Of a DNA stretch of 64,000 nucleotides, positions 18,843 through 31,497 are shown piece by piece. Source of the stretch: Leucobacter sp. wl10 (GTDB taxonomy: Bacteria; Actinomycetota; Actinomycetes; Actinomycetales; Microbacteriaceae); NCBI RefSeq assembly GCF_003569785.1, contig NZ_KZ983987.1, forward strand, positions 417,792 to 481,791. Direction: 5' to 3'. Numbering within the stretch: position 1 is the first letter of the stretch; each line of letters opens with the position of its first letter. The notes beneath the pieces were generated by a model. It saw only the letters and a program-made list of their open reading frames with translations, had not been told where the DNA came from and made no database searches. The position numbers and the translations under genes were made by a program.

Positions 18843-21800
18843 CCGTCGCGCAGGGCCCTCTGGATGCGCTGCAGCGACACCGGCTCGGCGGTGCGCAACT
18901 GCTGGGCGAAGAGGCTCACGCGCAGCTCCTCGACGAGCCAGCGGGCGCGCACCAGGTGCTCGGGCGCCTCGGGCGGCAGCGGGATCGTCCCGCCGGCCCG
19001 CTCGTAGAGGGAGAGGGCCCGATCCACCTCGTTCAGCCGCCCCCGGTCGCGCCCCGGATCCTCGGTGAGCCCCCGCATGCGCAGTCGCACGGCTTCGAGG
19101 TACACCGGCAGCCGCTCGAGCTGCGCGAGCCCCGTGCGCGAGACGAACTGCTCGTGCACGAGGCCGTCGATCTGGGCGGCGGCGCCCGCCACCTGGCCCA
19201 GCACCCGGATGGATTTCGCCTCGTCGATAGCCCTGCGAGCCAGTCGCGCGCCGTCGAGCACGCGCGCGGTGAGGGCGATCGCGGTGTAGATCTCGTCGAT
19301 GAGGGATCGCGCGTACTCGTTTGCGACGGCCTCGAACGCCGCGGCGGACCACACCAGGCCGTCGGGCGCGCGACGGCGGATCGCCCGGTCGGCGACGGCG
19401 AGCGACACGTCGGCGATCGCGGCGTCGAGCGTGCGGTGGGGGCCCGCGCCCAGCAGCAGCTTCTCCTGGTTGGAGAGGTGCTCGCGCACGTAGCTCGCGG
19501 GCGAGGGCGAACTCAGCGCGAGCAGGCGCCGGATGCCGCGCCGCGACAGGCGCGCCTGCTCGGCCTCGTCGGCGACGAGCACCAGGTCGACGCTCGTGCG
19601 GCGGTCGACGATCGCCGGATACGCCCGCACGACTCCGGCCCCGGCTCCTCCGCGGCCCTTCGCGTAGGCGGTGTCGACGTGCCTGGGCAGTTCGCCGAAC
19701 TCCCACCTCACGGCCCCCGTTCGCTCGAGCTCGCTCTTGGGCAGCGCCGCCGCCGCGACCCGGGCGACGCCCCGCGTCGCGCGATCCCTGTGGGCGGCCT
19801 GCAGCCGTCCCAGGTCCTTGCCCGTGCCGACGGTGCGCCCGCGGCCGTCGACCACGCGGAACGTCGGCGTGAGGTGCGCGGGCAGGCGCGAGGGATCGAA
19901 GTCGTCGGGGGAGACGGGTATGCTCGTGCGGCGCCGGATCTCGTCGGCGAGCAGCTGCGCGAGGGAGGGCGCGGCGTCCGCCGCCGGCGCGTCGAGGCGG
20001 GGCCCGACGGCCTCGAGCAGGGTGCGTGCCCAGTCGGCGGCGGGCACGACGTGCTTGCGGATCGCCTTCGGCAGCGTCTTGATGAGCGCCGTGACGAGCT
20101 CCTGGCGCAGGCCGGGCACGAGCTTCTCGAAGTCGGAGCCCTCGAGTCGTGGCAGCAGCGGCAGCGGCACGTTGACGGTCACGCCGTCGTCGTCGGCCGC
20201 GGGGTCGAAGCGGTACCCGAGCCGCAGAGTCTGGTCGCCGTGCGTCCACTGCCTGGGGAACTCGCTCTCGTCGACCTCCTCCGCCTCGTCCTCGAGCAGG
20301 TCCTCGCGGCGCATGGTGAGCAGCTTCGGCCGCTTCCGCTGCTCCTCCTTCCACCACCCCTCGAAGTCGCGCACGCTCGCGACGTGCTCCGGGATCCGCG
20401 CGTCGTAGAACTCGAACACGGCGTCGTCGTCGCCGACGATGTCGCGGCGACGCGCGCGCTCCTCGAGCTGCTCGAGCTCGCGGCGCAGCTGCCGATTGGC
20501 CCGGTCGAAGGCGAACGTCGCGCCTCCGCCGGGCACCTCCCACTCGCCGTCGACGAGCGCGTGGCGGATGAACAGCTCGCGCGCCTCCTCCCGGTCGAAG
20601 CGGGACAGCTGCACGCGGCGCCGATCCACGATCGGCACGCCGTAGAGGGTCACCCGCTCGTACGCGACGGCCGCCCCCTGCTTCTTCTCCCAGTGCGGCT
20701 CGCTGATCTGCCGCTTCGCGAGCTCACCGGCGAGCTCCTCCGCCCACGCGGGATCGACCGAGGCGTTCGAGCGGGCGAAGAGCCGCGAGGTCTCGACGAG
20801 CTCGACGCTCATCACGACCTCGGGGGGCTTCCTCGCGAGCACCGACCCCGGGTGCAGCGCGAAGCGGGTGCCGCGCGATCCCAGGTACTCCTGAGCGGGC
20901 CGGCGCTTGACGGCTCCGGGTGCGCCGCGGCCGCGAGCGGGGGCGCTGCGATCCTGCCGGTCGTCGCGCACCCCGAGCTGCGAGAGCAGGCCGGCCAGGA
21001 TCGAGCGGTGGATCGACTCGCCCGATCCCGGACTCGAGCTCGACCCGGATCCCTCGTTCCCCCCGTCGCCCCGCCCGAGCCCGCGACCGGCGGCCGCGCC
21101 TCCCTTGACTCCGGCGATGCGCGTCAGCTGCCGGTACAGGTCCATCCACTCGCGCACGCGCAGGAAGTTGAGGTACTCGGCCTTGCACAGGCGCCGGAAC
21201 GCGCTCGACGAGAGCGCCTCCTGCTGCTCCCGCAGGTGGTTCCAGAGGTTCAGCAGGGTCATCAGGTCGCCCTGCGGGTCGGCGAAGCGGGCGTGCGCGG
21301 CGGCTGCGGACGAGAACGCGAGGCGTTCTCCCGGCCGCCGCGGTGGCGCCACTGCGCCAGGGTCGGCCTGCGCCCGCTTCTCAGCCGGGCGCTCTCGCAC
21401 GTCCTGGACGGTGAGGCCGGCGACGATCGCGAGCACCTCGGGCACGACGCCGTGCCGGCGGGCCTCGACCACCATGCGGGCGAAGCGGGGCTCGATGGGC
21501 AGACGGGAGAGTTCGCGGCCGATCCTCGTGATGCGGTGGGCGCCCTTCGCGCGGCCGGAACCGCCGGACCCGCGACCGGACGCCGCCTCGACCGCGCCGA
21601 GCTCGGCGAGCAGCCCGAGACCGTCGGCGATCCCGCGCCGATCCGGGGGCGTGAGGAACGGGAACCCCTCGATGTCGCCGAGGCCCAGCGCGAGCATCTG
21701 CAGGATCACGGAGGCGAGGCCGGTGCGCCGGATCTCGGGCTCGGTGAACTCGGGGCGGCCCTCGAAGTCCTCCTCGGAGTAGAGACGGATCGCGACGCCC

Positions 21801-22891
21801 GGGCTGGTGCGGCCCGAGCGGCCGGAGCGCTGGTTCGCGCTCGCCTGCGACACCGCCTCGATGGGCAGCCGCTGCACCTTGCTGCGCGCGGAGTAGCGCG
21901 AGATGCGGGCGGTGCCGGCGTCGATGACGTAGCGGATGCCGGGCACGGTGAGCGACGTCTCGGCCACGTTCGTGGCGAGCACGATGCGGCGGGCGCCTGC
22001 GACCCGCGAGCGCTCGAAGACGCGGTGCTGCTCGGCGGCGCTGAGGCGGCCGTACAGCGGCAGGATCTCGACGGGCCCGGCCCGATCCCGCCCGACGCGA
22101 CCGCGGAGCGCGTCGGCCGCGTCGCGGATCTCGGCCTCGCCGCTCAGGAACACCAGGACGTCGCCGGGCTCCTCGCGGGAGAGCTCCTCGACCGCGTCGC
22201 CGACCGCGTCGAAGAGGTCGCGCTCCTCCGTCCGGGTACTCGGCGCCTCGCCGCGGGGATCAGGCACCCCGATCTGCTGCACGAGCGGCCGGTACCGGAT
22301 CTCCACGGGGTACGTGCGCCCCGACACCTCGATGATCGGGGCGGGCCGCTTCGTCTTCGGGTCGGCGAAGTGCCGGGCGAACGACTCCGGGTCGATCGTC
22401 GCGGAGGTGATGATGACTTTGAGATCGGGGCGCCGGGGGAGCAGCGTCCCCAGGTATCCGAGCAGGAAGTCGATGTTGAGACTGCGCTCGTGGGCCTCGT
22501 CGATGATGATCGTGTCGTACGCCCGCAGGTCGCGGTCGCGGTGGATCGCGCTCAGCAGGATCCCGTCGGTCATCAGGCGGATGCGCGTATCGGCCGACAC
22601 CCGGTCGGTGAAGCGCACCTGGTAGCCGACGAGCCCGCCCAGCTCCGAGCCGAGCTCCTCGGCGATGCGCTCGGCGATGGCGCGGGCGGCGATGCGGCGC
22701 GGCTGCGTGTGCGCGATGCGCTCGCGGCCGAGCGCGAGGGCGATCTTGGGCAGCTGCGTGGTCTTGCCCGAGCCGGTCTCGCCCGCGACGATGACCACCT
22801 GGTGGTCGCGGATCGCCTCCGCGATCCCGTCCCGCATCCGCGAAACCGGGAGGTCCTCTGGGAACTCGATGTGCGGCGCGGGCTGAGGCAT
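18839..22891 (-). CDS. hrpA: DEAH-box ATP-dependent RNA helicase HrpA
   Basis: A 1350-residue helicase, the usual size for HrpA. The order is Walker A GETGSGKTTQ (37-46), motif Ib region TQPRRIAARA, DEAH in IIIDEAHERS, motif III TSATID, motif V LATNVAETSLTVPGI and motif VI QRSGRSGRTSPG. These are followed by the HA2/OB-fold region and the long DUF3418 C-terminal domain. HrpA acts on structured mRNA or stalled ribosomes in other bacteria. ATG at 22891; GATAAT on the minus strand lies 9 nt upstream. Its 3' end runs into the antitoxin remnant. Confidence 0.96.
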   Translation of the reverse strand: MPQPAPHIEFPEDLPVSRMRDGIAEAIRDHQVVIVAGETGSGKTTQLPKIALALGRERIAHTQPRRIAARAIAERIAEELGSELGGLVGYQVRFTDRVSADTRIRLMTDGILLSAIHRDRDLRAYDTIIIDEAHERSLNIDFLLGYLGTLLPRRPDLKVIITSATIDPESFARHFADPKTKRPAPIIEVSGRTYPVEIRYRPLVQQIGVPDPRGEAPSTRTEERDLFDAVGDAVEELSREEPGDVLVFLSGEAEIRDAADALRGRVGRDRAGPVEILPLYGRLSAAEQHRVFERSRVAGARRIVLATNVAETSLTVPGIRYVIDAGTARISRYSARSKVQRLPIEAVSQASANQRSGRSGRTSPGVAIRLYSEEDFEGRPEFTEPEIRRTGLASVILQMLALGLGDIEGFPFLTPPDRRGIADGLGLLAELGAVEAASGRGSGGSGRAKGAHRITRIGRELSRLPIEPRFARMVVEARRHGVVPEVLAIVAGLTVQDVRERPAEKRAQADPGAVAPPRRPGERLAFSSAAAAHARFADPQGDLMTLLNLWNHLREQQEALSSSAFRRLCKAEYLNFLRVREWMDLYRQLTRIAGVKGGAAAGRGLGRGDGGNEGSGSSSSPGSGESIHRSILAGLLSQLGVRDDRQDRSAPARGRGAPGAVKRRPAQEYLGSRGTRFALHPGSVLARKPPEVVMSVELVETSRLFARSNASVDPAWAEELAGELAKRQISEPHWEKKQGAAVAYERVTLYGVPIVDRRRVQLSRFDREEARELFIRHALVDGEWEVPGGGATFAFDRANRQLRRELEQLEERARRRDIVGDDDAVFEFYDARIPEHVASVRDFEGWWKEEQRKRPKLLTMRREDLLEDEAEEVDESEFPRQWTHGDQTLRLGYRFDPAADDDGVTVNVPLPLLPRLEGSDFEKLVPGLRQELVTALIKTLPKAIRKHVVPAADWARTLLEAVGPRLDAPAADAAPSLAQLLADEIRRRTSIPVSPDDFDPSRLPAHLTPTFRVVDGRGRTVGTGKDLGRLQAAHRDRATRGVARVAAAALPKSELERTGAVRWEFGELPRHVDTAYAKGRGGAGAGVVRAYPAIVDRRTSVDLVLVADEAEQARLSRRGIRRLLALSSPSPASYVREHLSNQEKLLLGAGPHRTLDAAIADVSLAVADRAIRRRAPDGLVWSAAAFEAVANEYARSLIDEIYTAIALTARVLDGARLARRAIDEAKSIRVLGQVAGAAAQIDGLVHEQFVSRTGLAQLERLPVYLEAVRLRMRGLTEDPGRDRGRLNEVDRALSLYERAGGTIPLPPEAPEHLVRARWLVEELRVSLFAQQLRTAEPVSLQRIQRALRDG

Positions 22892-22962
22892 GATGCTCCC
22901 ATTATCCCGCGCGTAGACTGGGCCCGCAGAACCCCGAGCGATCCCGAGCGAAAGCGAGACCC

Positions 22963-26329
<3,367 letters not shown>

Positions 26330-26405
26330 CGGTGCCCGCGGCTCCGCCAGCGGGCGACTCGCGAACCGGGACTCCTCGGCCCGTCGCGTGGCGCGCCCGA
26401 ACGCG

Positions 26406-26450
26406 GAAAACCCCCGCTCCCCTCGACAAGCTCAGGGGGCGGGGGTTCTC
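26406..26450 (-). terminator. Intrinsic terminator between argG and whiB
   Basis: A GC-rich stem (AACCCCCGC... with GCGGGGGTT, one bulge) with a loop around 26424-26433. On the minus strand the stem is followed by TTTT, so it is a classical terminator for whiB. It can also stop argG transcription as a bidirectional hairpin. Confidence 0.8.
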
Positions 26451-26466
26451 CGGGTTCGGGATGCTC

Positions 26467-26715
26467 TCAGGATGCGCGTCGCGCGCGGGCTGCGCGGCGC
26501 TTGAGCGCGCGCCGCTCGTCCTCGCTGAGGCCGCCCCACACGCCCGAGTCCTGACCGGTGTCCATCGCGTACTGCAGGCACATCTCGGTCACCGTGCAGC
26601 GGGCGCACACCGACTTGGCGCGCTCGATCTGCTCCACGGCCGGGCCGGTGTTCCCGACCGGAAAGAAAAGCTCGGGGTCCACCGTGAGGCAAGCTGCCTT
26701 CTCGCGCCAATCCAT
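26467..26715 (-). CDS. whiB: WhiB-family iron-sulfur transcription regulator (WhiB1-like)
   Basis: An 82-residue protein with four cluster-binding cysteines at 9, 37, 40 and 46 (CARCTVTEMC). The GVWGG turn is followed by the basic C-terminus [15 protein letters not shown] that contacts DNA. Length and the DWREKAACL start fit the WhiB1/WhmE group, which works with the principal sigma factor and reacts with nitric oxide. AGAGGAGGACAATAG precedes the ATG. It is transcribed away from an AT-rich 200-bp intergenic region shared with the next gene. Confidence 0.95.
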   Translation of the reverse strand: MDWREKAACLTVDPELFFPVGNTGPAVEQIERAKSVCARCTVTEMCLQYAMDTGQDSGVWGGLSEDERRALKRRAARARRAS

Positions 26716-26913
26716 CTATTGTCCTCCTCTAGTGCAACGCACGCACGCGAAATACATCAGAGGCCGGGTGGCCTAGAATCTCGCGCCGTAACTACCTGAA
26801 ACGTGGCTGAGAATGCTCACGTCGGTGTGCGCGAAACTCGACGGAATATATAGTTTCACGGATGTAGAAGCAAATCAATAGTTAATTTGCAATTGTCTGG
26901 AAAGAGAGCCGCA
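26716..26913. promoter_or_regulatory. AT-rich divergent promoter region of whiB
   Basis: This 198-bp gap is markedly AT-richer than its surroundings (for example 26842-26900) and separates whiB (minus) from a membrane-protein gene (plus). A TATATA-containing stretch at 26848-26856 is a plausible -10 for the plus gene. No gene of its own is seen. Confidence 0.5.
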
Positions 26914-27327
26914 ATGACCTCGTCACCTTCCGATCACCCTCGCTCCCGAGCCGGGTGGGCCGTGCTGCGCGCGCTGCTCGCGCTCGAGAGCCTGCTCCTG
27001 GGGTGGGTGGTGCTGGTGACGGTGCTGGGTGCGATCGGGTCGGGCGGTGCGGTGCTCGAGAGCGTGAGCCTGGTGGTGATGGCCGCGATCGCGCTCGCAT
27101 GGGTGGCGGCGACATTCGTCGGAGCGACCCGCGCCGGGGCGAGCTGGGTGCGCGGATCCGCCATCACGATCCAGGTGCTGCTGTTCGCCGTGGGCACGGG
27201 CTGCCTGCAGATGGCGATCGGGCCCTGGTGGTTCGGCTTCGCCCTCGTCGCCGTGGCGTTCGTCGGGTTCGTCGCCGCGCTGCTCGCGCGCCCGGAGCCG
27301 GCCGGGGCCTCCGCCGCGGAGGACTGA
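26914..27327 (+). CDS. Small multi-pass membrane protein, unknown function
   Basis: A 137-residue protein with four hydrophobic segments (about residues 16-38, 43-66, 73-95 and 100-122). The start is short and polar and the tail is acidic (ASAAED). I recognise no domain. The ATG at 26914 is preceded by GGAAAGAGAG; an in-frame TTG at 26887 lacks a site and is rejected. It is convergent with bcp, with an 8-bp gap. Confidence 0.75.
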   Translation: MTSSPSDHPRSRAGWAVLRALLALESLLLGWVVLVTVLGAIGSGGAVLESVSLVVMAAIALAWVAATFVGATRAGASWVRGSAITIQVLLFAVGTGCLQMAIGPWWFGFALVAVAFVGFVAALLARPEPAGASAAED

Positions 27328-27335
27328 GGGAGCGC

Positions 27336-27815
27336 TCAGCCCTCGATTCCGAGCAGCTTGCGCACCCTCGCCACGTGCCCGGTGGCCTTGACGTTGTAGA
27401 GGGCGTGCTCGATCCGGCCCTCCGCGTCGATCACGAAGGTCGAGCGGATCACGCCCTCGATGAGGCGTCCGTAGCTGTTCTTGGTGCCGTAAGCGCCGTA
27501 CGCCCGATGCACCTCCGCCTCCGGGTCGCTGAGGAACGGATACTCGAGGCCGTCCCGGTCGGCGAAGCGGCGCAGGCGCTCGACCGAGTCCCGCGAGACG
27601 CCGAGCACGCGGTACCCGGCTTCGGCCAGCGGGGCCGAGGACTCCTGGAACTCGCACGACTCCGTGGTGCACGCCGGCGTCATGGCCTTCGGGATGAAGA
27701 ACAGCACGACCTTCTCGCCGCGGAGACCGGCGAGGGATCGGGTCGTGCCGTCCTGATCCCGGAGCGAGAAGTCGGGGGCGGGCTGTCCGGGTTCGAGGAT
27801 CACGCGTTCCGTCAT
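27336..27815 (-). CDS. bcp: Thioredoxin-dependent peroxiredoxin (BCP/PrxQ)
   Basis: Reduces hydrogen peroxide and organic peroxides, then is recycled by thioredoxin. The product is 159 residues. The peroxidatic cysteine is Cys49 and the resolving cysteine Cys54 in MTPACTTESCEF, the PrxQ spacing. The usual PGCT becomes PACT here, which is unusual but leaves both cysteines. FFIPKAMT and the DPEAEVHRAYG segment match the family. The start MTERVILEPGQPAPDF carries the conserved AP(D)F motif. It is convergent with the membrane-protein gene. Confidence 0.93.
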   Translation of the reverse strand: MTERVILEPGQPAPDFSLRDQDGTTRSLAGLRGEKVVLFFIPKAMTPACTTESCEFQESSAPLAEAGYRVLGVSRDSVERLRRFADRDGLEYPFLSDPEAEVHRAYGAYGTKNSYGRLIEGVIRSTFVIDAEGRIEHALYNVKATGHVARVRKLLGIEG

Positions 27816-27881
27816 GCTCCCAGCCTAGCTGCTCGGCGGAACCGGTCTCGCCGCCCGGCGCGGAGCCGGAGAAAGGGGGCG

Positions 27882-28940
27882 CTACTTCAGCAGGCGCCGC
27901 AGGGACTCGACCCGAGCGGCGCCTGCGGCGTCGAGCCGGCCGTCGGAGATCGCGGCGTCGAGCTCGCAGTCGGGCGCGCTGTCCTGGTGCGTGCAGCCCC
28001 GGGGGCAGTCGTCGATGATCTCGGCCAGGTCGGTGAAACCGCGCAGGATCCCGTCGCTCGTCACGTGGCCGAGCCCGAACGAGCGCACCCCCGGGGTGTC
28101 GATGACCCAGCCGGAGCCGCCGCCAGCCGCGCCCGGGGTCTCCGCGCGCAGCGCCACCGACGACGACGAGGTGTGACGGCCGCGCCCCGTCACCTCGTTC
28201 ACGTGCCCGGTCGCGCGCCCGGCCCCGGGCACGAGGGCGTTGATGAGCGTCGACTTGCCGACGCCGGAGTGCCCCACGAACACGGTCGTCCTGCCCGCGA
28301 GCGAGGCCCGGATCTGAGCGAGGGGCCAGGCGCCCGGGGCCGAGGGGAACACCGGCACCTCGAGCGCCGAGAAGTGCGCGAGGAAGGGCTCGGGATCGGC
28401 CAGGTCGATCTTCGTGATGCAGATGAGGGGCCGGATCCCGGCGTCGTACGCCGCGACCAGGTAGCGGTCGACGAGCCGCACCCGGGGCTCGGGATCGGCG
28501 GCGGCCACGACGATCAGCATCTGGTCGGCGTTCGCCACCATGACGCGCTCCACGCGGTCGCTGTCGTCGGCGCTGCGGCGGAGCACGGTGCGGCGATCCT
28601 CCAGCCCGATGATGCGGGCGAGGGTGCCCTCGGCGCCGCTCGTGTCTCCGACCAGCTGCACGCGGTCGCCGATGACGATGGGGGTGCGGCGGAGTTCGCG
28701 TGCGCGGGCGGCGAGCACGGCGTGCTCCTCCGGATGATCGGGATCGGCGCCCGCGTCGATGAGCATCGTGTACCGCCCGCGGTCCACGGCGGTCACCGTG
28801 CCGACGACGGCGTCGGCGTGCTCGGGGCGCCGCTTGGTGCGGGGCCGGTTGGCCTTCGGGTTGGGGCGCTGGCGCACACGATGCTCGTCGTATTCCCCGT
28901 AGGGAATGTCTTCCTCGTCGTCGGGGATGAGCCAGCTCAT
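27882..28940 (-). CDS. rsgA: Ribosome small-subunit-dependent GTPase RsgA
   Basis: Late 30S-assembly GTPase, 352 residues. It shows the circularly permuted order of GTPase motifs: G4 (CITKIDLAD) before G1 (FVGHSGVGKSTLIN) and G3 (VIDTPGVRSFG). An OB-fold lies before them, and the C-terminal zinc region reads CPRGCTHQDSAPDC. A long acidic/basic N-terminal extension (residues 1-45) is typical of actinobacterial forms. ATG at 28940 overlaps the end of aroA by 4 bp, so the two are coupled. Confidence 0.95.
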   Translation of the reverse strand: MSWLIPDDEEDIPYGEYDEHRVRQRPNPKANRPRTKRRPEHADAVVGTVTAVDRGRYTMLIDAGADPDHPEEHAVLAARARELRRTPIVIGDRVQLVGDTSGAEGTLARIIGLEDRRTVLRRSADDSDRVERVMVANADQMLIVVAAADPEPRVRLVDRYLVAAYDAGIRPLICITKIDLADPEPFLAHFSALEVPVFPSAPGAWPLAQIRASLAGRTTVFVGHSGVGKSTLINALVPGAGRATGHVNEVTGRGRHTSSSSVALRAETPGAAGGGSGWVIDTPGVRSFGLGHVTSDGILRGFTDLAEIIDDCPRGCTHQDSAPDCELDAAISDGRLDAAGAARVESLRRLLK

Positions 28941-30430
28941 GCCCAGATCGTGCCGTCCGGCGGGCTCGGAAGCGTGAACACGAAGGGGGAGGAGGAAGCC
29001 GCAGTCGGTCCGCCGCCGTCGGTGGCCGACCCGGCGCCCGCCGGTTCGATCCCGAGCATGCGGGACCACATCTGCGGGAACCGGGGGAGCGTCTTCGACG
29101 TGCTGGCGATGTCCTCGACCTCGACGCCGGGCACCAGCAGACCGATGAGCGCACCCGTGGTGGCCATGCGGTGGTCGGCGTAGCTGCGCCAGACCTCCCC
29201 GTGCAGTGCGGCGGGGCGGATCGCGATGCCGTCCTCGAGCTCGACGGCGTCGCCGCCGAGACGGTTGACCTCCGCGACGAGCGCGGCGATGCGGTCGGTC
29301 TCGTGATGCCGGATGTGCCCGATGCCCGTGATCTCGCTCGGCTCGCCGTCGGCGCCGTCGGCGCCGTGCGCGGCGAGGGCCGCGAGCCCCACGAGCGTGG
29401 GGGCGAGTTCGCCGGCCTCGGGCACGTGGAGGCGCACCCCGCGGACACGCCCCTCCGCGGACACGGCGAGCGAGCCGTCGTCGCCCAGCTCCACGCGGGC
29501 CCCGAAGGCCGGCAGCAGCTCGCGCAGCCGATCGCCCACCTGCGTCGTCCTCGACGGCCAGCCGGGGACCGTCACGGAACCGCCGACCGCGACGGCGGCG
29601 GCGAGGAACGGGGCCGCGTTGGAGAGGTCGGGCTCGATGCGCACCTCTCGGGCGCGGATCGGCCCGGGCTCGACCGCCCACTCGCCCGGCGCGGGGGAGG
29701 CGACCCCGACCCCCCGGGCGCGCAGGGCGGCGATCGTCATCTCGATGTGCGGCAGGCTCGGCAGCCGCTCGCCCGTGTGCACGACGTGCACGCCCTGCTC
29801 GAAGCGGGGGGCCGAGAGCAGCAGGGCCGAGACGAACTGGCTGGAGAGCGAGGCGTCGAGCTCGACTCGGCCGCCGCGCAGCGAGCCGGTGCCGTGCACG
29901 GTGAAGGGGAGCGCGCCGCGCCCCTCGTCGGCGATGTCGGCGCCCAGCGCGCGCAGCGCGTCGAGCACGGGCCGCATGGGCCGCTTGCGGGCGTAGGGGT
30001 CGCCGTCGAAGGCGACCGGGCCGAGGGCGAGGGCTGCGACGGGCGGCACGAAGCGCATCACCGTGCCGGCGAGGCCGCAGGCGATCGACGCGGAGCCCGT
30101 GAGCTCCTCGGCGGGCGCGATGCGAAGATCGGGGCCGAAGGGGCTGCCGGTGGCGATCTCCTCGACGCCGGTGCCCAGCGCGCGCAGCGCGTCGACCATG
30201 AGCGCCGAGTCGCGCGAGTGCAGCGGGGCGCGCAGCGTGCCGCTGCCGTCGGCGAGCGCGGCGAGGACGAGCTCGCGGCCGGTGAGCGACTTGGAGCCGG
30301 GGAGCGCCACGCGGGCGCTCAGCGGGCCCCCGGCGCTCGGCGCGGCCCAGAGCTCCACGCCGCCGGCGGATCCCTCGCCGGTGCGCACCTCGTCACCGTC
30401 CTTGCCCTGGTTCATCCTCGCTTCAAGCAT
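28937..30430 (-). CDS. aroA: 5-enolpyruvylshikimate-3-phosphate synthase
   Basis: Shikimate-pathway enzyme joining shikimate 3-phosphate and PEP. The product is 497 residues from the ATG at 30430, longer than the ~430 of model enzymes because of an N-terminal extension and a Gly/Ala-rich insert near the C-terminus. Active-site signatures are PGSKSLTGRELVLAAL, GLAGTVMRF, the DGDPYARKRPM stretch, SSQFVSALLL, and DHRMATTGALIG near the end. The TAGACT box 7 nt upstream supports 30430; a second in-frame ATG lies 15 bp downstream. It is upstream of and coupled to rsgA. Confidence 0.94.
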   Translation of the reverse strand: MLEARMNQGKDGDEVRTGEGSAGGVELWAAPSAGGPLSARVALPGSKSLTGRELVLAALADGSGTLRAPLHSRDSALMVDALRALGTGVEEIATGSPFGPDLRIAPAEELTGSASIACGLAGTVMRFVPPVAALALGPVAFDGDPYARKRPMRPVLDALRALGADIADEGRGALPFTVHGTGSLRGGRVELDASLSSQFVSALLLSAPRFEQGVHVVHTGERLPSLPHIEMTIAALRARGVGVASPAPGEWAVEPGPIRAREVRIEPDLSNAAPFLAAAVAVGGSVTVPGWPSRTTQVGDRLRELLPAFGARVELGDDGSLAVSAEGRVRGVRLHVPEAGELAPTLVGLAALAAHGADGADGEPSEITGIGHIRHHETDRIAALVAEVNRLGGDAVELEDGIAIRPAALHGEVWRSYADHRMATTGALIGLLVPGVEVEDIASTSKTLPRFPQMWSRMLGIEPAGAGSATDGGGPTAASSSPFVFTLPSPPDGTIWA

Positions 30431-30437
30431 CGTCACA

Positions 30438-30443
30438 AGTCTA
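30438..30443 (-). promoter_or_regulatory. Leaderless -10 box of aroA
   Basis: On the minus strand TAGACT ends 7 nt before the ATG at 30430. Confidence 0.45.
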
Positions 30444-30532
30444 CCCGCCGTCGCCGGTGCGCGAGGGCGAGGTCGAGGCTCAGGGCTCGGCGGCGTGCGG
30501 GCGGGGCGGAGGGAGCGGACACGCGGCGGGAC

Positions 30533-30538
30533 TAGGAT
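30533..30538 (+). promoter_or_regulatory. Leaderless -10 box of sigR
   Basis: TAGGAT ends 6 nt before the GTG at 30545. It looks like a housekeeping -10; I could not see a SigR-type GGAAT...GTT autoregulatory promoter just upstream. Confidence 0.5.
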
Positions 30539-30544
30539 CGAGGG

Positions 30545-31213
30545 GTGAGCGATACGGCGGCGCAGGAGAGACTCGAACAGCGTTTCACGGAGGAGGCGCT
30601 GCCGCTGCTCGACCAGCTGTACGGCGCAGCGATGAAGATGACGCGCAATCCGCAGGACGCGCAGGATCTGGTGCAGGAGACCTTCCTCAAGGCGTACTCG
30701 GCCTTCGCGTCGTTCCAGGAGGGCACGAACCTGAAGGCGTGGCTGTACCGCATCATGACCAACAGCTACATCAACACCTACCGCAAGAAGCAGCGCGAAC
30801 CGTACCTCGGGGCGGTCGACGATCTCGAGGACTGGCAGTTGGGCGGGGCCGAGTCGACGACGGCCATGTCGGCCCGATCGGCCGAGGCCGAGGCGATCGA
30901 CCGCACCCCGGCGACGGTGGTGACCGACGCGCTGAACGCGCTGCCCGAGGACTTCCGCATGGCGGTCTACCTCGCCGACGTCGAGGGCTTCAGCTACCAG
31001 GAGATCGCCGACATCGCCGGTGTTCCCATCGGCACGGTGATGAGCCGGCTGCACCGCGGGCGCGCCAGGCTGCGGAAGGCGCTCGGGGAATACGCAGGCG
31101 AGCAGGGCGTTGGAAAGAACACGGGCACGAAGCCGGCACCGGAGGCGACGACGAGGTCGGCGGGGTCGGCGGCATCGGCCCGGAGTACGGAGAGCGAGGA
31201 GGACGCGCGATGA
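30545..31213 (+). CDS. sigR: ECF RNA polymerase sigma factor of the SigR/SigH type
   Basis: A 222-residue sigma factor. Region 2 is visible in [18 protein letters not shown] and [19 protein letters not shown]. Region 4 is the helix-turn-helix in [45 protein letters not shown]. The family drives thiol-stress genes. The gene downstream overlaps by 4 bp and encodes a ZAS-type anti-sigma factor, which fixes the assignment. The tail after region 4 (about 30 residues, Thr/Ala-rich) is longer than usual and probably disordered. Confidence 0.93.
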   Translation: MSDTAAQERLEQRFTEEALPLLDQLYGAAMKMTRNPQDAQDLVQETFLKAYSAFASFQEGTNLKAWLYRIMTNSYINTYRKKQREPYLGAVDDLEDWQLGGAESTTAMSARSAEAEAIDRTPATVVTDALNALPEDFRMAVYLADVEGFSYQEIADIAGVPIGTVMSRLHRGRARLRKALGEYAGEQGVGKNTGTKPAPEATTRSAGSAASARSTESEEDAR

Positions 31214-31458
31214 GCGACTGCGGCTGCGAGAAGGCGAAGGCCAACCTGTACGAGCTGCTGCGCGGCGAACTCTGCGCCGAGGAGTCGGCTCCGATCCGGG
31301 AGCACCTCGACCAGTGCCCCGACTGCCGCACGGAGCAGGTCGTGTGCCTCCGGCTCACCGAGGTCGTGAGGAGGGCGTGCGAGGACGAGCGAGACAGCAA
31401 CTGCCCGCCGACCGAGCTGCGCGATGCGATTCTCAGGGGGCTGCGCGCGACCGGTTAG
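31210..31458 (+). CDS. rsrA: RsrA-like zinc anti-sigma factor (thiol-disulfide switch)
   Basis: An 82-residue partner of the upstream sigma factor. The ZAS signature H-x3-C-x2-C is at His32, Cys36 and Cys39 (HLDQCPDC), with additional cysteines at 4, 6 and 22. In the family, oxidation expels zinc, forms a disulfide and releases the sigma factor. ATG at 31210 overlaps the sigma stop codon, giving coupled, roughly equal synthesis. Confidence 0.92.
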   Translation: MSDCGCEKAKANLYELLRGELCAEESAPIREHLDQCPDCRTEQVVCLRLTEVVRRACEDERDSNCPPTELRDAILRGLRATG

Positions 31459-31497
31459 GCGCTGCGCGGCCCGGGGAGAGGGGCCGAGACCGGACGG

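Noticed and set aside
26887..26913. Upstream TTG start of the small membrane protein
   Set aside because: It has no ribosome binding site, whereas GGAAAGAGAG precedes the ATG at 26914.
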